A stretch of DNA of 64,000 nt from positions 82,948,001 to 83,012,000 of the forward strand of contig CM074862.1 of assembly GCA_037501455.1 (NCBI GenBank), in the 5' to 3' direction. The stretch is from Lantana camara. Lineage: Eukaryota > Streptophyta > Magnoliopsida > Lamiales > Verbenaceae. Below the pieces are notes generated by a model. It did no database searches, was not told the DNA's origin, and saw only the letters and a list, made by a program, of their open reading frames with translations. The position numbers and the translations under genes were made by a program. Shown one piece after another: positions 21,145 through 33,352 of the stretch. Position 1 is the stretch's first letter; every line of letters begins with the position of its first letter.

Positions 21145-22347
21145 ACATTGCTCGTCCCTGAGTAATACAGAAATTAAGAAAACACATCCTCATCAAACCC
21201 TCTCCTCTAAGCAATCATCAAACCTTCGCTTAAACAAGTCTAGCTAATCAAATCAAATTCTCATCAACATGAAATCCTCAAAATTTAGTATGAAAAGTAA
21301 ACCCTTGTGTAGTGTATGAGTCAAACGATACAATGTACAAAAATTAGAGTGACATCTTCACAATTTCCTCCTAAGCTCTAATCATCAACTTCGGAACACA
21401 CTCTTCGCACCTATCTCCACTAATGGAATTAAATCAAAACTTCGGATCGGTAGGTCCTTCGGGCTTGTAATGTAGGTTTAGGGTAAGGTTATGAAAATTT
21501 GGATCAAGTGACTACTCACCAAGCTTACATCATTTAATCTAGTCAAAACATGGACACTCCTATTCACCGTTAACACAAGAATTGCCCCAATTCTTCAATT
21601 GAATCCCACACTTTCAAATTCACACTTTGTATAATCTTATTTTCTCTTCTTTGCTCTTTTCTCATTTCATATCTTTTCTTTTCACTATTTTTCTTTCTTT
21701 TCTTTGTTCTCTTTTTTTTTTTCGCACAATAACTCCTCATTCTCAATCACAAGAACAAATAAAAAGGGGTCTAAGAATAGATACTCGTCCTACAAATTCA
21801 AATGAGCAAGCCTTGGTGAACTACATTATCAAGGTAGGTATTTCTATGTTGTGCCTGGGCTTATAATGTGGCTACAAAAATCTTTGCACAACAATTAGGC
21901 TCAGCGGGGTCAATAAGATTACGTTATTTAATGAAAAACGGCTAAATAGGAAAAGCTTAAAATCCTCCGACAACGAATGCCTACTTCACTTCCTTAGTCT
22001 TTCATTAACTCAAAATTTCACCTCGATAGGACTAAAGTGCATCCTAATTAAATCGGAGACTTATTCGGAAATTATTAACTCATCTTTCTAAGTTAAGTAC
22101 ATTATTTCGTTTAAAGGTGCTCAAAATATAAGGGCTTACTAACACACTAAATCATCAAATCTCATGCAACTTTCCTCAATTCAAAAAGCCTAACTCATTC
22201 TAGCAAAAACGCAACAATCAAACTTCCAAGAAAAAATTCAAAGTGAGGGAAAATTTTCAAAATTACTCGAATTTTAGCAATTTACGAGTGAAACTACATC
22301 TAATCATGCAAATATTCAATAAAGCTCATAGCAAGCATGCACATTCC
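21145..22347 (-). other. A0 3' non-coding region, conserved with R2
   Basis: Lies between two PPT-like motifs. Read on the minus strand, blocks match R2: 22080-21950 to about 36190-36290, 21916-21848 to 36323-36394, and 21500-21395 to 36780-36895, the last including a 31-base identical run (21402-21432 and 36852-36882). A pyrimidine-rich stretch on the plus strand (about 21640-21723) corresponds to the A/G-rich stretch of R2 at 36540-36610. Confidence 0.75.
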
Positions 22348-22362
22348 TCCCCCACACTTAAA
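22348..22362 (-). other. A0 second PPT-like motif
   Basis: Minus strand reads AAGTGTGGGGGAG, preceded by ATGAGGACATTGCAAAG, the same arrangement as R2 at 35846-35879. It lies about 1.2 kb upstream of the true PPT. Confidence 0.65.
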
Positions 22363-22691
22363 CTTTGCAATGTCCTCATGCAATTTGAAATAATTAAAGG
22401 ATTAAAAAACTTCTTGATTACTGATGAACCGACAATGTGCTTGCAATGCTTCCGAAACCTGAACAAGTGACTAGAAAACACGGATCAAGTGCACGGACAA
22501 TTGATAATCAACATGCATCCAACAAGTATAGTAATAGTAAAAAATTCAAGAAAATAAAAGCACCATTGCATAAACCAAATCAGAAAACCGAACATAGCAA
22601 AAATTCAAGTGTAACCAAATATCCAAACATAGTAAAACATAAATGAAACAAATGTCTAGAACTCTGGGGGAAAAATATCAAGATAACAAAA

Positions 22692-22795
22692 TTAGGGCGA
22701 TGGGGGTCCTCCAAAATACTGATCCAAGCGAGCACTGAACCCGTCAAACTTGGCCTCCAACTTGGCCTCCCACGCGTCGAATTGCTCATCTGCAT
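22692..22795 (-). pseudogene. A0 3'-ORF, C-terminal end
   Basis: Minus-strand tail of the ORF that starts at 49034. It encodes a short heptad-rich helix and a Gly-Pro-Pro ending, then TAA at 22694-22692. It is cut off from the rest of the ORF by R3. The frame resumes at 45222-45446 when R3 and one copy of the TGCAT duplication are discounted. Confidence 0.75.
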
Positions 22796-25700
22796 TGTGA
22801 CATCCCGCTCGTCCAATTTGTAAGGTACGCTACGTTTCAACCTTTTAATGTGTTTAATTGTGTGATTTTATATTTTTCGTGGCCCTATTTTGAACTCTTT
22901 TAGAGTTTAGGGGCTTGTTTGCAATTTTCTATTTTAAGGGGTTATTCGGTCATTTCTCGTTCGATCGAGAGTTAGGCTTCCTTGACCCCTTCTTCGCGTT
23001 CGGGGCATCGAGACGAGTCCGTAGACTCTAAGTTTGCCCAATTCTGACTTCGTTAACCCCTTCTTCCGTCCGTTTTTGCGTACAAGGACCCGAGATATAA
23101 TACCCCGGATCCTCATAATCCGTGAAAAGATCAGATCTCAGCTCCAGCTTCTTCCTCCAGCGATCAAACCCGTTCCCGTCACTGTTCACATGCACTCGAG
23201 GTGTGTTTACACACACATGCTCGTTCTCTCTCGTTTCTCGACGGAATTCGACGAACCATTAGTGAAAATTTATCAGCTCGACGAGCCCGTCACGATGGTA
23301 CAAGAATCTCGGCCAACCGATGACCGACGGCAACGGAATCGGCGAATTTCAGACACAGCGGCGGGTAGGCGGAACCCCCGCCACTTCGCCGCCTCTTCGC
23401 TGCGGTCTCCGGCGACCTTTCTTCGACACGCGCCACCCCATCAGTTAGGAGACATCTCGACGCAACCCCAGTTCAAGCGGCGTGGCCAACGGTGGCCGGA
23501 CGGCGGTGCACGCGCCGCCCGAAGTGGCGGTGGCGGACGCCCGTTACTGTAGCACGGCGGCTCCGCGGTGTTCCGGCGAGTTTCGCGGGCGGAGCTTGAC
23601 CCTATCCGACCTCTTTCGACCTCCTGAGTCCATTTCTGACCTCAAATCAAGCAACCGGTGACCGTAGGTGGTGGTTCCGGCGGTGACGCAGCGGCAGAAA
23701 CTTCGGCGGCGATTTGGGCCCTTTTCCGGGCCGGTTTTGGTGGTGGTCGCTTCACGAAAGTTGCTTGGAATGACGAAACATAGCGGATGACATCGGCGGC
23801 ATTCCAGGAACCGATCGTTGGTGGCGGACCGGTGGTGAACCGGCGGTCCGATTTTCCGGTGACTTTTTCCAGGTTTTGGCTAGGGGCTTTCGTAGGGCTC
23901 GTTACAAGCTTTCCAACGGTATGCTCGGATTTTATTTTAGTTTTACGGTTTGCATTTAATTTCAGTTTTCGTATTAGGATTTGGTTCGGTTTTTCGTCAA
24001 CGAAGTCCGGAGTGTTTAGCTTTTTCTGGAATTGATTGAGGGCTGTCTAGTAGGCCGAGACGCTCGTTTCTGTCCTTCAGGGGATTTTTCCGACCACCGG
24101 AGGCGGTGTTCCGGTGGCGACCGGTGGCTGTTCGGCCTGCCGTGGTGGTGGCATTCCGGCGACTTTCGGACAGTAGGTTCCTTTCGTCGTGGTGAGTCCA
24201 ACGCCACTTTCCGTTCGTCAATCGGATGTCCGGTTGATTTTATATGAATTTTTGAAGCTATTGTATTTTATTCGTTAATTGATTTTAGTTGTGCAATTCG
24301 ACCCCGTATGTACTATAAATTGAAATTATGAGTTGTATGATACGTGGAAGTATGCTATGATGTATGAATATTTGATTCGTGATTTATCAAATTTATTTGT
24401 CTCGTTTTACGCCCATCTATTTGAGAATAATTATTGTTGGAAGGGGTGTTAGTGTAATTTTGGAAACTAAATTGATTATGAAATTTTATAAAACGTAAGA
24501 AATGAATTATGAAAAGATACGTTGTATTTAATTTGAATAAATTGATCAAGTATGCCAATGTGTAATTTGTATATAAATTGTTATGTAACTCACGTTTAAT
24601 TTCGTGAAACTTGGTGCATGATATGATTTGAATTCTTAATGTCCTACTTTATTTTATGTAATTAATGTTATGAATTTTATAAGTTATGCATCTTTTGATA
24701 TGGAATATGAATTATAATATGCTCTGAATGACTTGATTGAATAAATGTGGGTTATATGTTGCATCATTTGTATTCGTGAGCTTGGCCGTGCGTCTTTTGG
24801 TTGGTTTTGGGGTCTGAGTCTGTGTTGTGTGTTCAGTTGTTCAGGGGTTGTTCAGCGAGTGTCTGTCAGCTGTCTGGGTTTCAGTGGGACTTCTTGGCCA
24901 GTGTTTTCCGTGCTCGTCGGTGTACGGTGAGGTTTTCTTTGTTTTAGTTATATCGACCTACAACCCTCTCTGTGTTTTGAACCCTGCATGCGACTATGTA
25001 TATATTATGTATTTAAATATATGCTTGATACGTATTTTGTGGGATTTGTCCCGTTTGTTATAAGATCTTGGAAAATGTTTTGTATATGTATATAAGCTAT
25101 TTTATGTTTGTTTGGAAAAGCTTCGACAAGTGTGAGTGTGCGTGAATGTGTGTGTGAGTTTAAGCAGGGCATGATTTGCGGATAAGCTTCATATGGTAAG
25201 TGTGATATGTGTAAGTGTGTGTGTATCTGTGTGATGGGCCCCGGAGATTGTGGGTAAGGGAGACCCGGGACGACCATTGGGGTCGCCGGTTACGACCCCT
25301 GTGCACTTCTCCACAAACGGGAGACTTAGTTCTCCTATGCCGACGGAGCGCATTTTGGCTAGCCGTCGAAGGAACCGGGCGGGATCCTCCGGTTCACATG
25401 TTTCATTCTGTGGAGGGTTGAGAGGGGCACCTCTCTTCCCCAATGGTGTGGCGGTGGGATTGTTTATTGGATTTGCTTCTGTTTATGCTTTGAGCAAGTG
25501 TGAGTTAAGCACGAACTCTCCGAGTTAGTTTGATTTCGATTCTGAACTTGGTTCGTGAAACGGGAATGGATTAATAATTAATAAAATTGGTTGATTTTGG
25601 CCTTTGGGCCTTAAACTCTTTTATATATTTACTATCACGGGGAAAATATTTTAGATTGCAAAAACCGTGCCCCGGTTCATGAACTTTTTAATTTGTTATA

Positions 25701-25963
25701 TGCTCTGCTCGTATGTATATGTATGGGTGCGTGTGTTAGCCCCCTCACCAGTCGTTAGGACTGACCCCTCCTCGTTGTTCTTTTTCCCCTTTCTTTCGTT
25801 TGAGTTGCAGGTTTGCTTTGGGATCTCGTTGGTGCTAGGCGGTTGAGTCGAGTCTTTCGTTTTGTTCGGGTTGAGTCGGTCTTTGGATTTGTATAGGTTT
25901 TGCATTCGTTTGAATTTGATTTAATTTGTTTAATGTATAAGTTTAATTTATTCGCTTTGTTAT
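22796..25963 (+). repeat. R3 5' LTR, part before the R2 insertion
   Basis: Holds a GC-rich block (about 23100-24250) in otherwise AT-rich DNA, and a GT-rich stretch near 25128-25240. Open frames such as 23034-23552 recur in the 3' LTR at 41882-42400, but their differences mostly change amino acids, so they do not look selected as protein. Confidence 0.9.
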
Positions 25964-27491
25964 TGATGTATCTGTTTATTGCATGGATTTGTAGGGCAAA
26001 TTTGAGTTAAATTCAAGCAGTTTCAAGAACTTATAATGTGATTTATGCCCCTTATTAGGTACCTTGCACCTTGGAGTTGAAAAGACGGTGTAGAAGCAAA
26101 ACCATGCAATAAAGGGCGAAAAACGAGAAATTCTAGGGGACACGCCCGTGTCCCCGCGGAAGAGTGAACTGAGACACGCCCGTGTCTCAGTACAGAAGTG
26201 GCCCTCGGATTCAGGATGGTGACACGCCCGTGTCACCAAAGTAGAGGAATATTCTGCACGCCCGTGACTAGGTACAGAGAGGCCTGGAACGTTTGCACCC
26301 CCGTGTCATCCAGAAGAACAAGTCCTGACACCCCCGTGTCAGTAGGAAAAGCGCGGATACGTTTTTAATACGTGACACGGGCGTGTCACCATTTTAGGTA
26401 TTATCTTTGCACGCCCGTGTCACGGGGCGGTTTGGATTTTGGATTCCTATTTATACACGGTTTGAGGCGGAATAAGGGAGCTTTTTGGACGGATAGCTTC
26501 CCAGAAGTTCAAGAACACTCGGAGAAGGAAGAAACACGAAGACATAGAGTTGAAGATTCATTCCAAGCACAAGACTTTATCAATTTGGTTTTATTTACTG
26601 CTTTCCGATCAAACTAATTCCTCAAGTTTTGGTTTTTCAATTCTAGCATAGTTAGTTTCTCGCTTTAGATTCGTTTTTGGATAATTAGGGTAGAATTCAG
26701 AAGTATTAATTCCGTGTTGATGTTTATGTTAGACATGAATAATTTGAATGCAATTCTTTTGAACTTAATGAGTTTTGAGCCAATTATGAGGAACTAATCT
26801 CCTAGGGTTAGGGGGTAAGGATTATGCATCTAAGGTGTTTGAATTAATGCTCGAGTTAATTTGTGTGATTCTTTGTTAGGAAAACGGTATTGAGTAGGTT
26901 GGGAATGGATTGGCCATCCATGAACATATTGTAAATTATCCGATAATCGAGAGATTGAGGATAATTGAGATTGTTTTCCAAAACTTAGACTTTTGGGCTT
27001 AAAGAAATTTAACCCTAATTTCTACAACAGGTATTTAGAATTCTATGCCAAGCCGCTAGGTCTTGAATACACTAATCTTGTTTTATTCGATTAATTTGGT
27101 TACTAAGTGATTGTGAGAACAACACTTGGCTTAATTAATTAGACATCTAGCCTTCGAGAGAAGCTAGGTATAAAATTGTGATTAGGTTGAAGAATCATAC
27201 ATCCGTACTTGAGTATTGATTTGATCACAAAAGAGCATATGATTTACTCCCCGACCTGTTTTAAGTAAGTGGTTGAATATTGTTTTTATTTGTTAGCTCG
27301 TGTGATTGATTATTTATTACGTAAGTTTAATTTCGTCATAGTAGTATAGTACAACAGCGTCAAACTTTTTCGGTCTTTAGATTAGAAAGAGTCATAGAAG
27401 TGGTTGTTGAGTTCCCTTCCCTGTGGATACGATACCTTAAGTGTTGCAATCGGATTTAGAACTTACACTTGGGTTCAAGATTTGTCTATCA
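25964..27491 (+). repeat. R2 5' LTR
   Basis: Starts TGATGTATCTG and ends TTTGTCTATCA. Contains eight copies of a GACACGGGCGTGTC-type palindrome (26135-26425). Confidence 0.95.
26135..26425. repeat. R2 LTR palindrome array (GACACGGGCGTGTC)
   Basis: Eight copies at about 26139, 26170, 26219, 26257, 26296, 26328, 26373 and 26410, with the core either CGGGCG/CGCCCG or CCCCCG. Several have arms extended by compensating bases (GAGACAC/GTGTCTC and GTGACAC/GTGTCAC). The same array is in the 3' LTR (about 37333-37622), and a separate set lies at 33353-33554. Confidence 0.85.
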
Positions 27492-27497
27492 AGTTTT

Positions 27498-27515
27498 TGG
27501 CGCCGTTGCCGGGGA
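27498..27515 (+). other. R2 primer-binding site (tRNA-Asp)
   Basis: TGGCGCCGTTGCCGGGGA, six bases after the LTR, complementary to the 3' end of plant tRNA-Asp. This is the PBS reported for Athila elements. Confidence 0.9.
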
Positions 27516-27641
27516 AGGCGTCTAATTCAATATTACTTTACTGACTTTTTCTGGTGCTTTAGACCACCCTTTCTGCTTGATTTCTTTTCTGAAGTGCGTT
27601 GAATTTGACCACTGGTATTCCCAATTGCAGGTACCTAGTGC

Positions 27642-30050
27642 ATGCTACGATCGAAAGGCTTGGAACCGTTGCCTTACGACCCTGAAATTGAGAGGACTTG
27701 TCGGGCAAATCGAACGAAGCGAAGAAAGGAAAAGAAGCAGAAAGTAAACCCAATTCCAATGGCACAACCCATTAACGAACAACCAACCACACTTCAGGAT
27801 TATGCCATTCCCAACATTGGCTTAATCCAGAACAATTTGACTCGCCCCGCCGTGGAGGCGAACAACTTTGAAATCAAAACTGGGTTCATCAACCTCCTAC
27901 AACAGAACCCGTTTGGGGGTTTACCACATGAAGACCCCGCATCACATTTGTCCTACTTTTTGGACGTTTGCTCGACTTTTAAGATCCATAATGCTTCAGA
28001 TGATGCAATCAGAGTTAGGCTTTTTCCCTTCTCCCTAAGGGACAAAGCCCGGACATGGATTTCGACCTTGTCAAATGAGACACTTCAGACATGGGCAGAC
28101 CTCTCTAAGGCCTTTCTAGCCAAGTTCTACCCTCCTAGTAAGACCATGAGGTACAGAGATGAAATAACGAGCTTCAGGCTCTATGATGGAGAAACGTTGT
28201 ACGAAGGATGGGAAAGATATAAGGAATTGCAAAGGAAATGCCCACATCACCGTGTTCCAGGATGGCAACTGGTACAAATCTTTTACAACGGAATGACAGA
28301 AAATATGAAAATCATGGTCGATGCAGCAGCGGGAGGAGCATTCATGGCACTGTCCGAAGAAGTAGGAATGCAACTTCTGAATAAGATGGCAGCAAATAGC
28401 AGTTGGACAAAGGAGAGGAGCAATCCTCCTCCAAAACCTGAAGCAGGCATACTCACCACTGACACTGTGACAGCTTTCAATGCCAAGTTCGAAGCACTGA
28501 ACCAGAAGCTAGACCGACTTGCAATTTCTACAGCACGAAACACAGTGGCACAGTCAAACGCCCTACAGGTATTATGTGAAATTTGTGGTGGTCCCCATTC
28601 GTTTGATATTTGTCCTTCTACCATTGCAGGTGCACAGGTTGTTGTTGGTCAAGAACAAGTCAATTACGTGCAGAATCAAAAACCAGTAAATGACCCATAC
28701 TCGAACACCTACAACCCAGGCTGGAAGAATCATCCGCACTTCTCGTGGTCGAACAATCAGAATGTTCAAAACCCAAACCCAAACCAGAGACCACAGTTCC
28801 AACCAAGACAACAGGGACCGCACCCAACACATCAAAATCAGCAGAGATTCGCACCCCCTCCACAACCACCGCAAGAACAGAAGCCGGGGTGGGAGGCGGC
28901 CCTCGAGAAGTTCATAAATGTCTCGAATGATAGGTATCAGAAACTCGAATCTCAGGTAGAACAGGTGTTGGTTCAAAATAAAAATTTGGAAGTGCAGGTG
29001 GGCCAGTTGGCTAATACAATCAATGTTAGAGCCCAAGGCATGTTTCCAAGCAAACCTGTGGAAAATCCGAAAGAGCATTGTAAGGCCATTACACTACGAA
29101 GTGGCATAACTTACAAGGGGCCTGAAATACCGGCGGAAACCGAAGTGAGAAAGGAAAAGGACTCCGATGTGGAACCTGAGAAAGTAATCGAGGCATCAAA
29201 GGAGGAGAAAGAAGTACTGCCAAGTGAGCCCCCTTCCAAGTCAAAGACACCAGTGGCACCCAAGCCGTATGTGCCACCACTTCCCTTCCCGCAGAGATTT
29301 CAAAAGCAAAGGTTGGAGAAACAATTCGAGAAGTTCTTGAATATCTTCAAGGAACTACACATCAACATCCCCTTTGCCGAGGCCCTAGCTCAGATGCCCA
29401 CTTACGTCAAATTCTTGAAGGAGATCCTCTCCAACAAGAGAAAATTGGAGGATTATGCCACGATTGCACTTACTGAAGAGTGCAGCGCCATTCTACAACA
29501 TAAGCTTCCACCAAAGCTTAAGGATCCAGGGAGTTTTTCAATTCCTTGCACAATTGGCCATATGTCCTTTAATAAAGCTTTATGTGATCTTGGTGCTAGT
29601 GTGAGTCTAATGCCATTATCTGTTTGCAGGAAACTTGGACTGAATTCATTGAAACCAACAACCGTTTCCCTACAGTTAGCGGATCGATCAGTCAAGTACC
29701 CCACGGGAATCCTGGAAAATGTTCTGGTCAGAGTTGGGAAGTTCTACCTGCCGGTAGACTTCATAGTTTTGGAAATGGAAGAAGACCAAAACATGCCGCT
29801 CATCTTAGGGAGGCCTTTCCTAGCCACAGCAGGAGCCTTAATTGATGTAAAGAGTGGCATTCTAACTCTTCGTGTGGGGGATGAACAGGTGGAGTTTAAT
29901 CTGTTCAAAGCAATGAAAGGACCGGTGATCGAAGAACAATGCAATATGGTGGAAATCAGAGCACAGACACCGATGTCCATAAGCAACGAGGACCCTCTCG
30001 AACTCTGTCTAAGAGGACTCACAGACCACATTGATGGGGAAGACATATAA
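27642..30050 (+). CDS. gag-pro: R2 gag and aspartic protease
   Basis: An 802-codon ORF. Residues about 1-30 are basic. The gag core spans about 70-220, with R-V-R-L-F-P-F-S-L-R-D-K-A and C-P-H-H-R-V-P-G-W motifs. A zinc knuckle Cys-X2-Cys-X3-His-X4-Cys begins at residue 312, followed by an Asn/Gln/Pro-rich linker, and the retropepsin domain lies at about 630-775. The protease active site is D-L-G-A-S at residue 649, with a downstream L-I-L-G-R-P-F-L motif. Gag forms the particle and the protease cleaves the polyprotein. The ORF ends at TAA (30048-30050), and the same frame continues into pol, so this stop is probably a mutation, although a readthrough stop cannot be excluded. The start is the first ATG after the leader and aligns with the A0 gag start. 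Confidence 0.9.
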   Translation: MLRSKGLEPLPYDPEIERTCRANRTKRRKEKKQKVNPIPMAQPINEQPTTLQDYAIPNIGLIQNNLTRPAVEANNFEIKTGFINLLQQNPFGGLPHEDPASHLSYFLDVCSTFKIHNASDDAIRVRLFPFSLRDKARTWISTLSNETLQTWADLSKAFLAKFYPPSKTMRYRDEITSFRLYDGETLYEGWERYKELQRKCPHHRVPGWQLVQIFYNGMTENMKIMVDAAAGGAFMALSEEVGMQLLNKMAANSSWTKERSNPPPKPEAGILTTDTVTAFNAKFEALNQKLDRLAISTARNTVAQSNALQVLCEICGGPHSFDICPSTIAGAQVVVGQEQVNYVQNQKPVNDPYSNTYNPGWKNHPHFSWSNNQNVQNPNPNQRPQFQPRQQGPHPTHQNQQRFAPPPQPPQEQKPGWEAALEKFINVSNDRYQKLESQVEQVLVQNKNLEVQVGQLANTINVRAQGMFPSKPVENPKEHCKAITLRSGITYKGPEIPAETEVRKEKDSDVEPEKVIEASKEEKEVLPSEPPSKSKTPVAPKPYVPPLPFPQRFQKQRLEKQFEKFLNIFKELHINIPFAEALAQMPTYVKFLKEILSNKRKLEDYATIALTEECSAILQHKLPPKLKDPGSFSIPCTIGHMSFNKALCDLGASVSLMPLSVCRKLGLNSLKPTTVSLQLADRSVKYPTGILENVLVRVGKFYLPVDFIVLEMEEDQNMPLILGRPFLATAGALIDVKSGILTLRVGDEQVEFNLFKAMKGPVIEEQCNMVEIRAQTPMSISNEDPLELCLRGLTDHIDGEDI

Positions 30051-31637
30051 GAAGAATTGGCCGCCTACGCGAAGGCACTCGAAGCTACCCCCTACGTACC
30101 ATTCCGAAAGAGGTTTGTATATGAAGAGTTGGGTACGGGTAAGCCCACTCTTCGTCCTTCTATTGAGACAGATCCCAAGTTAGAACTGAAACCCCTCCCC
30201 GCTCATTTGAGATATGCTTATTTGGGGGAATCTGAAACACTGCCTGTTATAGTTGCCTCTGATTTAACTGATTCACTGCATGATGCCTTGTTGAGGGTTT
30301 TGAGAGAACACAAACGAGCGATAGGTTGGACTATTTCTGACATTAAGGGGATTAGCCCATCCATTTGCATGCATAAAATTCTTATGGAAGATAACCATAA
30401 ACCCTCTGTAGAGCATCAGCGTAGATTGAACCCAAACATGAAAGAGGTAGTTAGAGCTGAGGTACTGAAACTGTTAGATGCCGGGATAATTTAGCCTATC
30501 TCGGATAGCAAGTGGGTTAGCCCTGTACAGGTAGTGCCCAAAAAAGGGGGGATGACTGTAATTAAAAATGAAAAGAATGAGTTAATACCAACTAGGACAG
30601 TCACGGGTTGGAGAGTCTGTATAGATTATAGAAAGTTGAACAATGCCACTCGCAAAGATCACTTTCCACTTCCCTTTATTGATCAGATGTTAGAGAGGTT
30701 AGCCGGACATTCTTATTACTGTTTTCTGGATGGGTATTCAGGGTATAACCAAATTGCTATAGCTCCAGAGGATCAGGAAAAATGTACATTTACTTGCCCT
30801 TATGGTACTTTTGCGTATAGGCGTATGCCTTTTGGGTTGTGTAATGCCCCGGCTACCTTTCAACGATGCATGATGGCTATTTTCTCTGACTTTATAGAAC
30901 GCACAATGGAAATCTTTATGGATGACTTTTCTGTGTTTGGTTCTTCTTTCGATTCTTGCTTGCATAATCTTGCTCAAGTTTTGCAGCGATGTGAAGAAAC
31001 TCACCTTGTGCTAAATTGGGAGAAGTGCCATTTCATGGTAAAGGAAGGGATAGTGTTGGGTCACAAAGTTTCAGAGAAAGGCATTGAGGTGGATAAGGCC
31101 AAGATTGATGTGATCGCAAATCTGCCTCCACCCACCAATATTAAGGGAGTGAGAAGTTTCCTTGGTCATGCCGGGTTCTATCGCCGGTTCATCAAGGACT
31201 TTTCAAAAATTACTTTACCTTTATGCAAGTTACTACAAAAAGATACTGAATTCGTGTTTAATGATGATTGCTTACTTGCATTTGATAGGTTGAAGAAGGA
31301 GCTTACCTCGGCACCAATTATAGTTGCACCGGATTGGACTATACCGTTTGAGCTAATGTGCGATGCGAGCGATTTGGCCATTGGAGCTGTTCTTGGCCAA
31401 CGAAGGGAGAAACGTTTACACGTTATCGCATATTCTAGCAAAACTTTAAATGATGCACAATTAAATTATGCAACTACTGAGAAGGAATTATTAGCTATTG
31501 TGCATGCTTTTGACAAGTTTCGGTCTTACTTGATAGGTTCGAAGACAATCGTCTACACGGACCACGCAGCAATCAAGTACCTCCTTTCGAAGAAGGATTC
31601 AAAGCCCCGTTTAATTAGATGGATTCTGTTGCTCTAG
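30051..31637 (+). pseudogene. pol: R2 reverse transcriptase and RNase H, interrupted by stops
   Basis: In the same frame as gag. A connecting segment (30057-30491) leads to TAG at 30492-30494, just before the RT fingers motif [10 protein letters not shown]. The RT carries the catalytic F-M-D-D at 30915-30926 and a [10 protein letters not shown] motif. RNase H shows D-A-S-D, T-E-K-E-L-L-A and T-D-H-A-A motifs. A second stop TAG at 31635-31637 falls where relatives usually have Gln, which would fit a CAG to TAG change. RT copies the RNA and RNase H removes it. The motifs are complete apart from the stops. Confidence 0.88.
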
Positions 31638-33083
31638 GAGTTCGATCTTGAAATTCGTGACAAGAAAGGGACAGAGAACCTAGTCGCAGATCACTTGTCA
31701 AGGTTAGAGGTCGGGGAAAAGGAGGATGAGTACGACGAGGAGATTACTGAGAATTTCCCTGATGAGGAGTTGTTTGCAGCCGATGCAATAGTTCCTTGGT
31801 ACGCAGATATCGTGAATCACATGGTTTGCAAAGCTCTACCACCAGGCATGAATTTCCATCAGAAACAGAGATTCTTATCCGAAGTGAAACGTTATTATTG
31901 GGAAGAGCCATATGTATATAAGCACTGCTCAGATGGTTTAGTACGGAGATGTGTCCCGGAGGTTGAGGTTGAGGAAGTGCTTGAGAGATGTCATGCAAGC
32001 TTATATGGTGGGCACTCAAGTGGTCGAAAGACAGCAGCTAAGGTATTACAGTCTGGGTTTTGGTGGCCAACGCTGTTTAAGGATGCCTACAAATTTGCCA
32101 AGGAATGTGATACTTGTCAGAGATCCGGGAACATTAGTAAAAGAGATGAGATGCCCATGAAGTATATCTTGGAAGTTGAATTGTTTGATGTTTGGGGGAT
32201 CGATTTCATGGGACCTTTTCCACCGTCGTATGGGAATCAGTATATCTTGGTAGCGGTGGATTATGTATCCAAGTGGGCCGAAGCCGTGGCAACTCCGACC
32301 AATGACTCGAAGGTGGTGATTAAGATTTTGCAAAAGAACATTTTCAATAGGTTCGGAGTTCCACGGGCATTAATCAGTGATAGAGGTACGCACTTTTGCA
32401 ACAAGCCCTTGGAAGCCTTGCTGAAGAAATACGGGGTCCAGCATCGGGTAACTACTGCGTATCACCCCCAAGCAAGTGGGCAAGCGGAGGTCACGAATAG
32501 GGAGTTGAAGTGGATTTTGGAGAAGGTGGTGAGCCCCTCTAGGAAAGATTGGTCCTCGAAGTTGGATGACGTGTTATGGGCTTACAGGACCGCGTTCAAG
32601 ACACCTATAGGAACTTCTCCGTATCAGTTGGTTTATGGTAAAGCATGTCACCTCCCAGTCGAGATCGAGTATAAGTCGTATTGGGCCATTAAGGCTATAA
32701 ATTTTGATCTCATGAGAGCCGGAGAAAAAAGGATACTTGACTTACAAGAGCTGGAAGAATTAAGGTTAGAAGAGTACGAAAATGCTCGGATTTATAAGGA
32801 GAGAACTAAGAAGTGGCATGATAAGCATATTCGGGTCAAGGAGTTTGTCGAGGGTCAATTGGTGTTGTTGTACAATTCTAGATTGAAACTCTTTCCCGGG
32901 AAACTTAAGTCAAGGTGGTCCGGTCCGTTCAGAGTAGTAAAAGTCTTGGTGAATGGAGCGGTAGAGATAGGCAACGAAGGTTCACCATCCTTCGTGGTGA
33001 ATGGACAAAGACTCAAGCCATATCTTGCCGGAGATCGAATTGGCAAACACGTCTCATGCGTGTTAACAGCTCCAGCGCCTTAG
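31638..33083 (+). pseudogene. int: R2 integrase, in frame after the last stop
   Basis: Continues the gag-pol frame to TAG at 33081-33083. An N-terminal zinc-binding segment shows H...H and C-D-T-C (about 31990-32118). The catalytic core has [11 protein letters not shown], then S-D-R-G-T-H-F, then the region with G-Q-A-E-V-T-N-R-E, giving the expected Asp, Asp, Glu triad. The C-terminal part ends in a basic G-P-F-R-V-V-K-like segment typical of gypsy integrases. It would insert the DNA copy into the genome. The domain is intact but separated from RT by the stop at 31635. Confidence 0.88.
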
Positions 33084-33352
33084 ACCTGAGTCATGAAGTC
33101 AAGCTAACGACTATAACTTAGAACTATTCTTCTCTCCCTTTTTCATTCTCTTTTCTTCCCTTTCTTTAGGTAGTTGAGCTTGTGAATGATGATATCTTTT
33201 GTCTTGTGTTTCAGGTAGAGAGGTTCGAATCGAGTGTATGGTGTACTAAGGTCCTACTCTGCAAGAATTTGAGCTACAGGTGTGAATTTAGCGGGTGCAA
33301 ACACCAAGGCACAGTTTAAACAGAGTAATGTGCGGAAATTTCAAGTTTGGGG

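Noticed and set aside
23034..23552. 172-codon frame conserved in both R3 LTRs
   Set aside because: Within an LTR. Differences between the two copies are mostly amino-acid changing, with no domain and no signal of protein selection.
26135..26425. CRISPR-like array
   Set aside because: Palindromic words with irregular spacing of about 30-50 bp in a plant LTR. No leader, no cas genes and non-unique spacers present in both LTRs.
25976..26617. Frames in the R2 LTR containing repeated histidine/cysteine words, duplicated at 37171-37812
   Set aside because: Translations of the GACACGGGCGTGTC array and LTR sequence.
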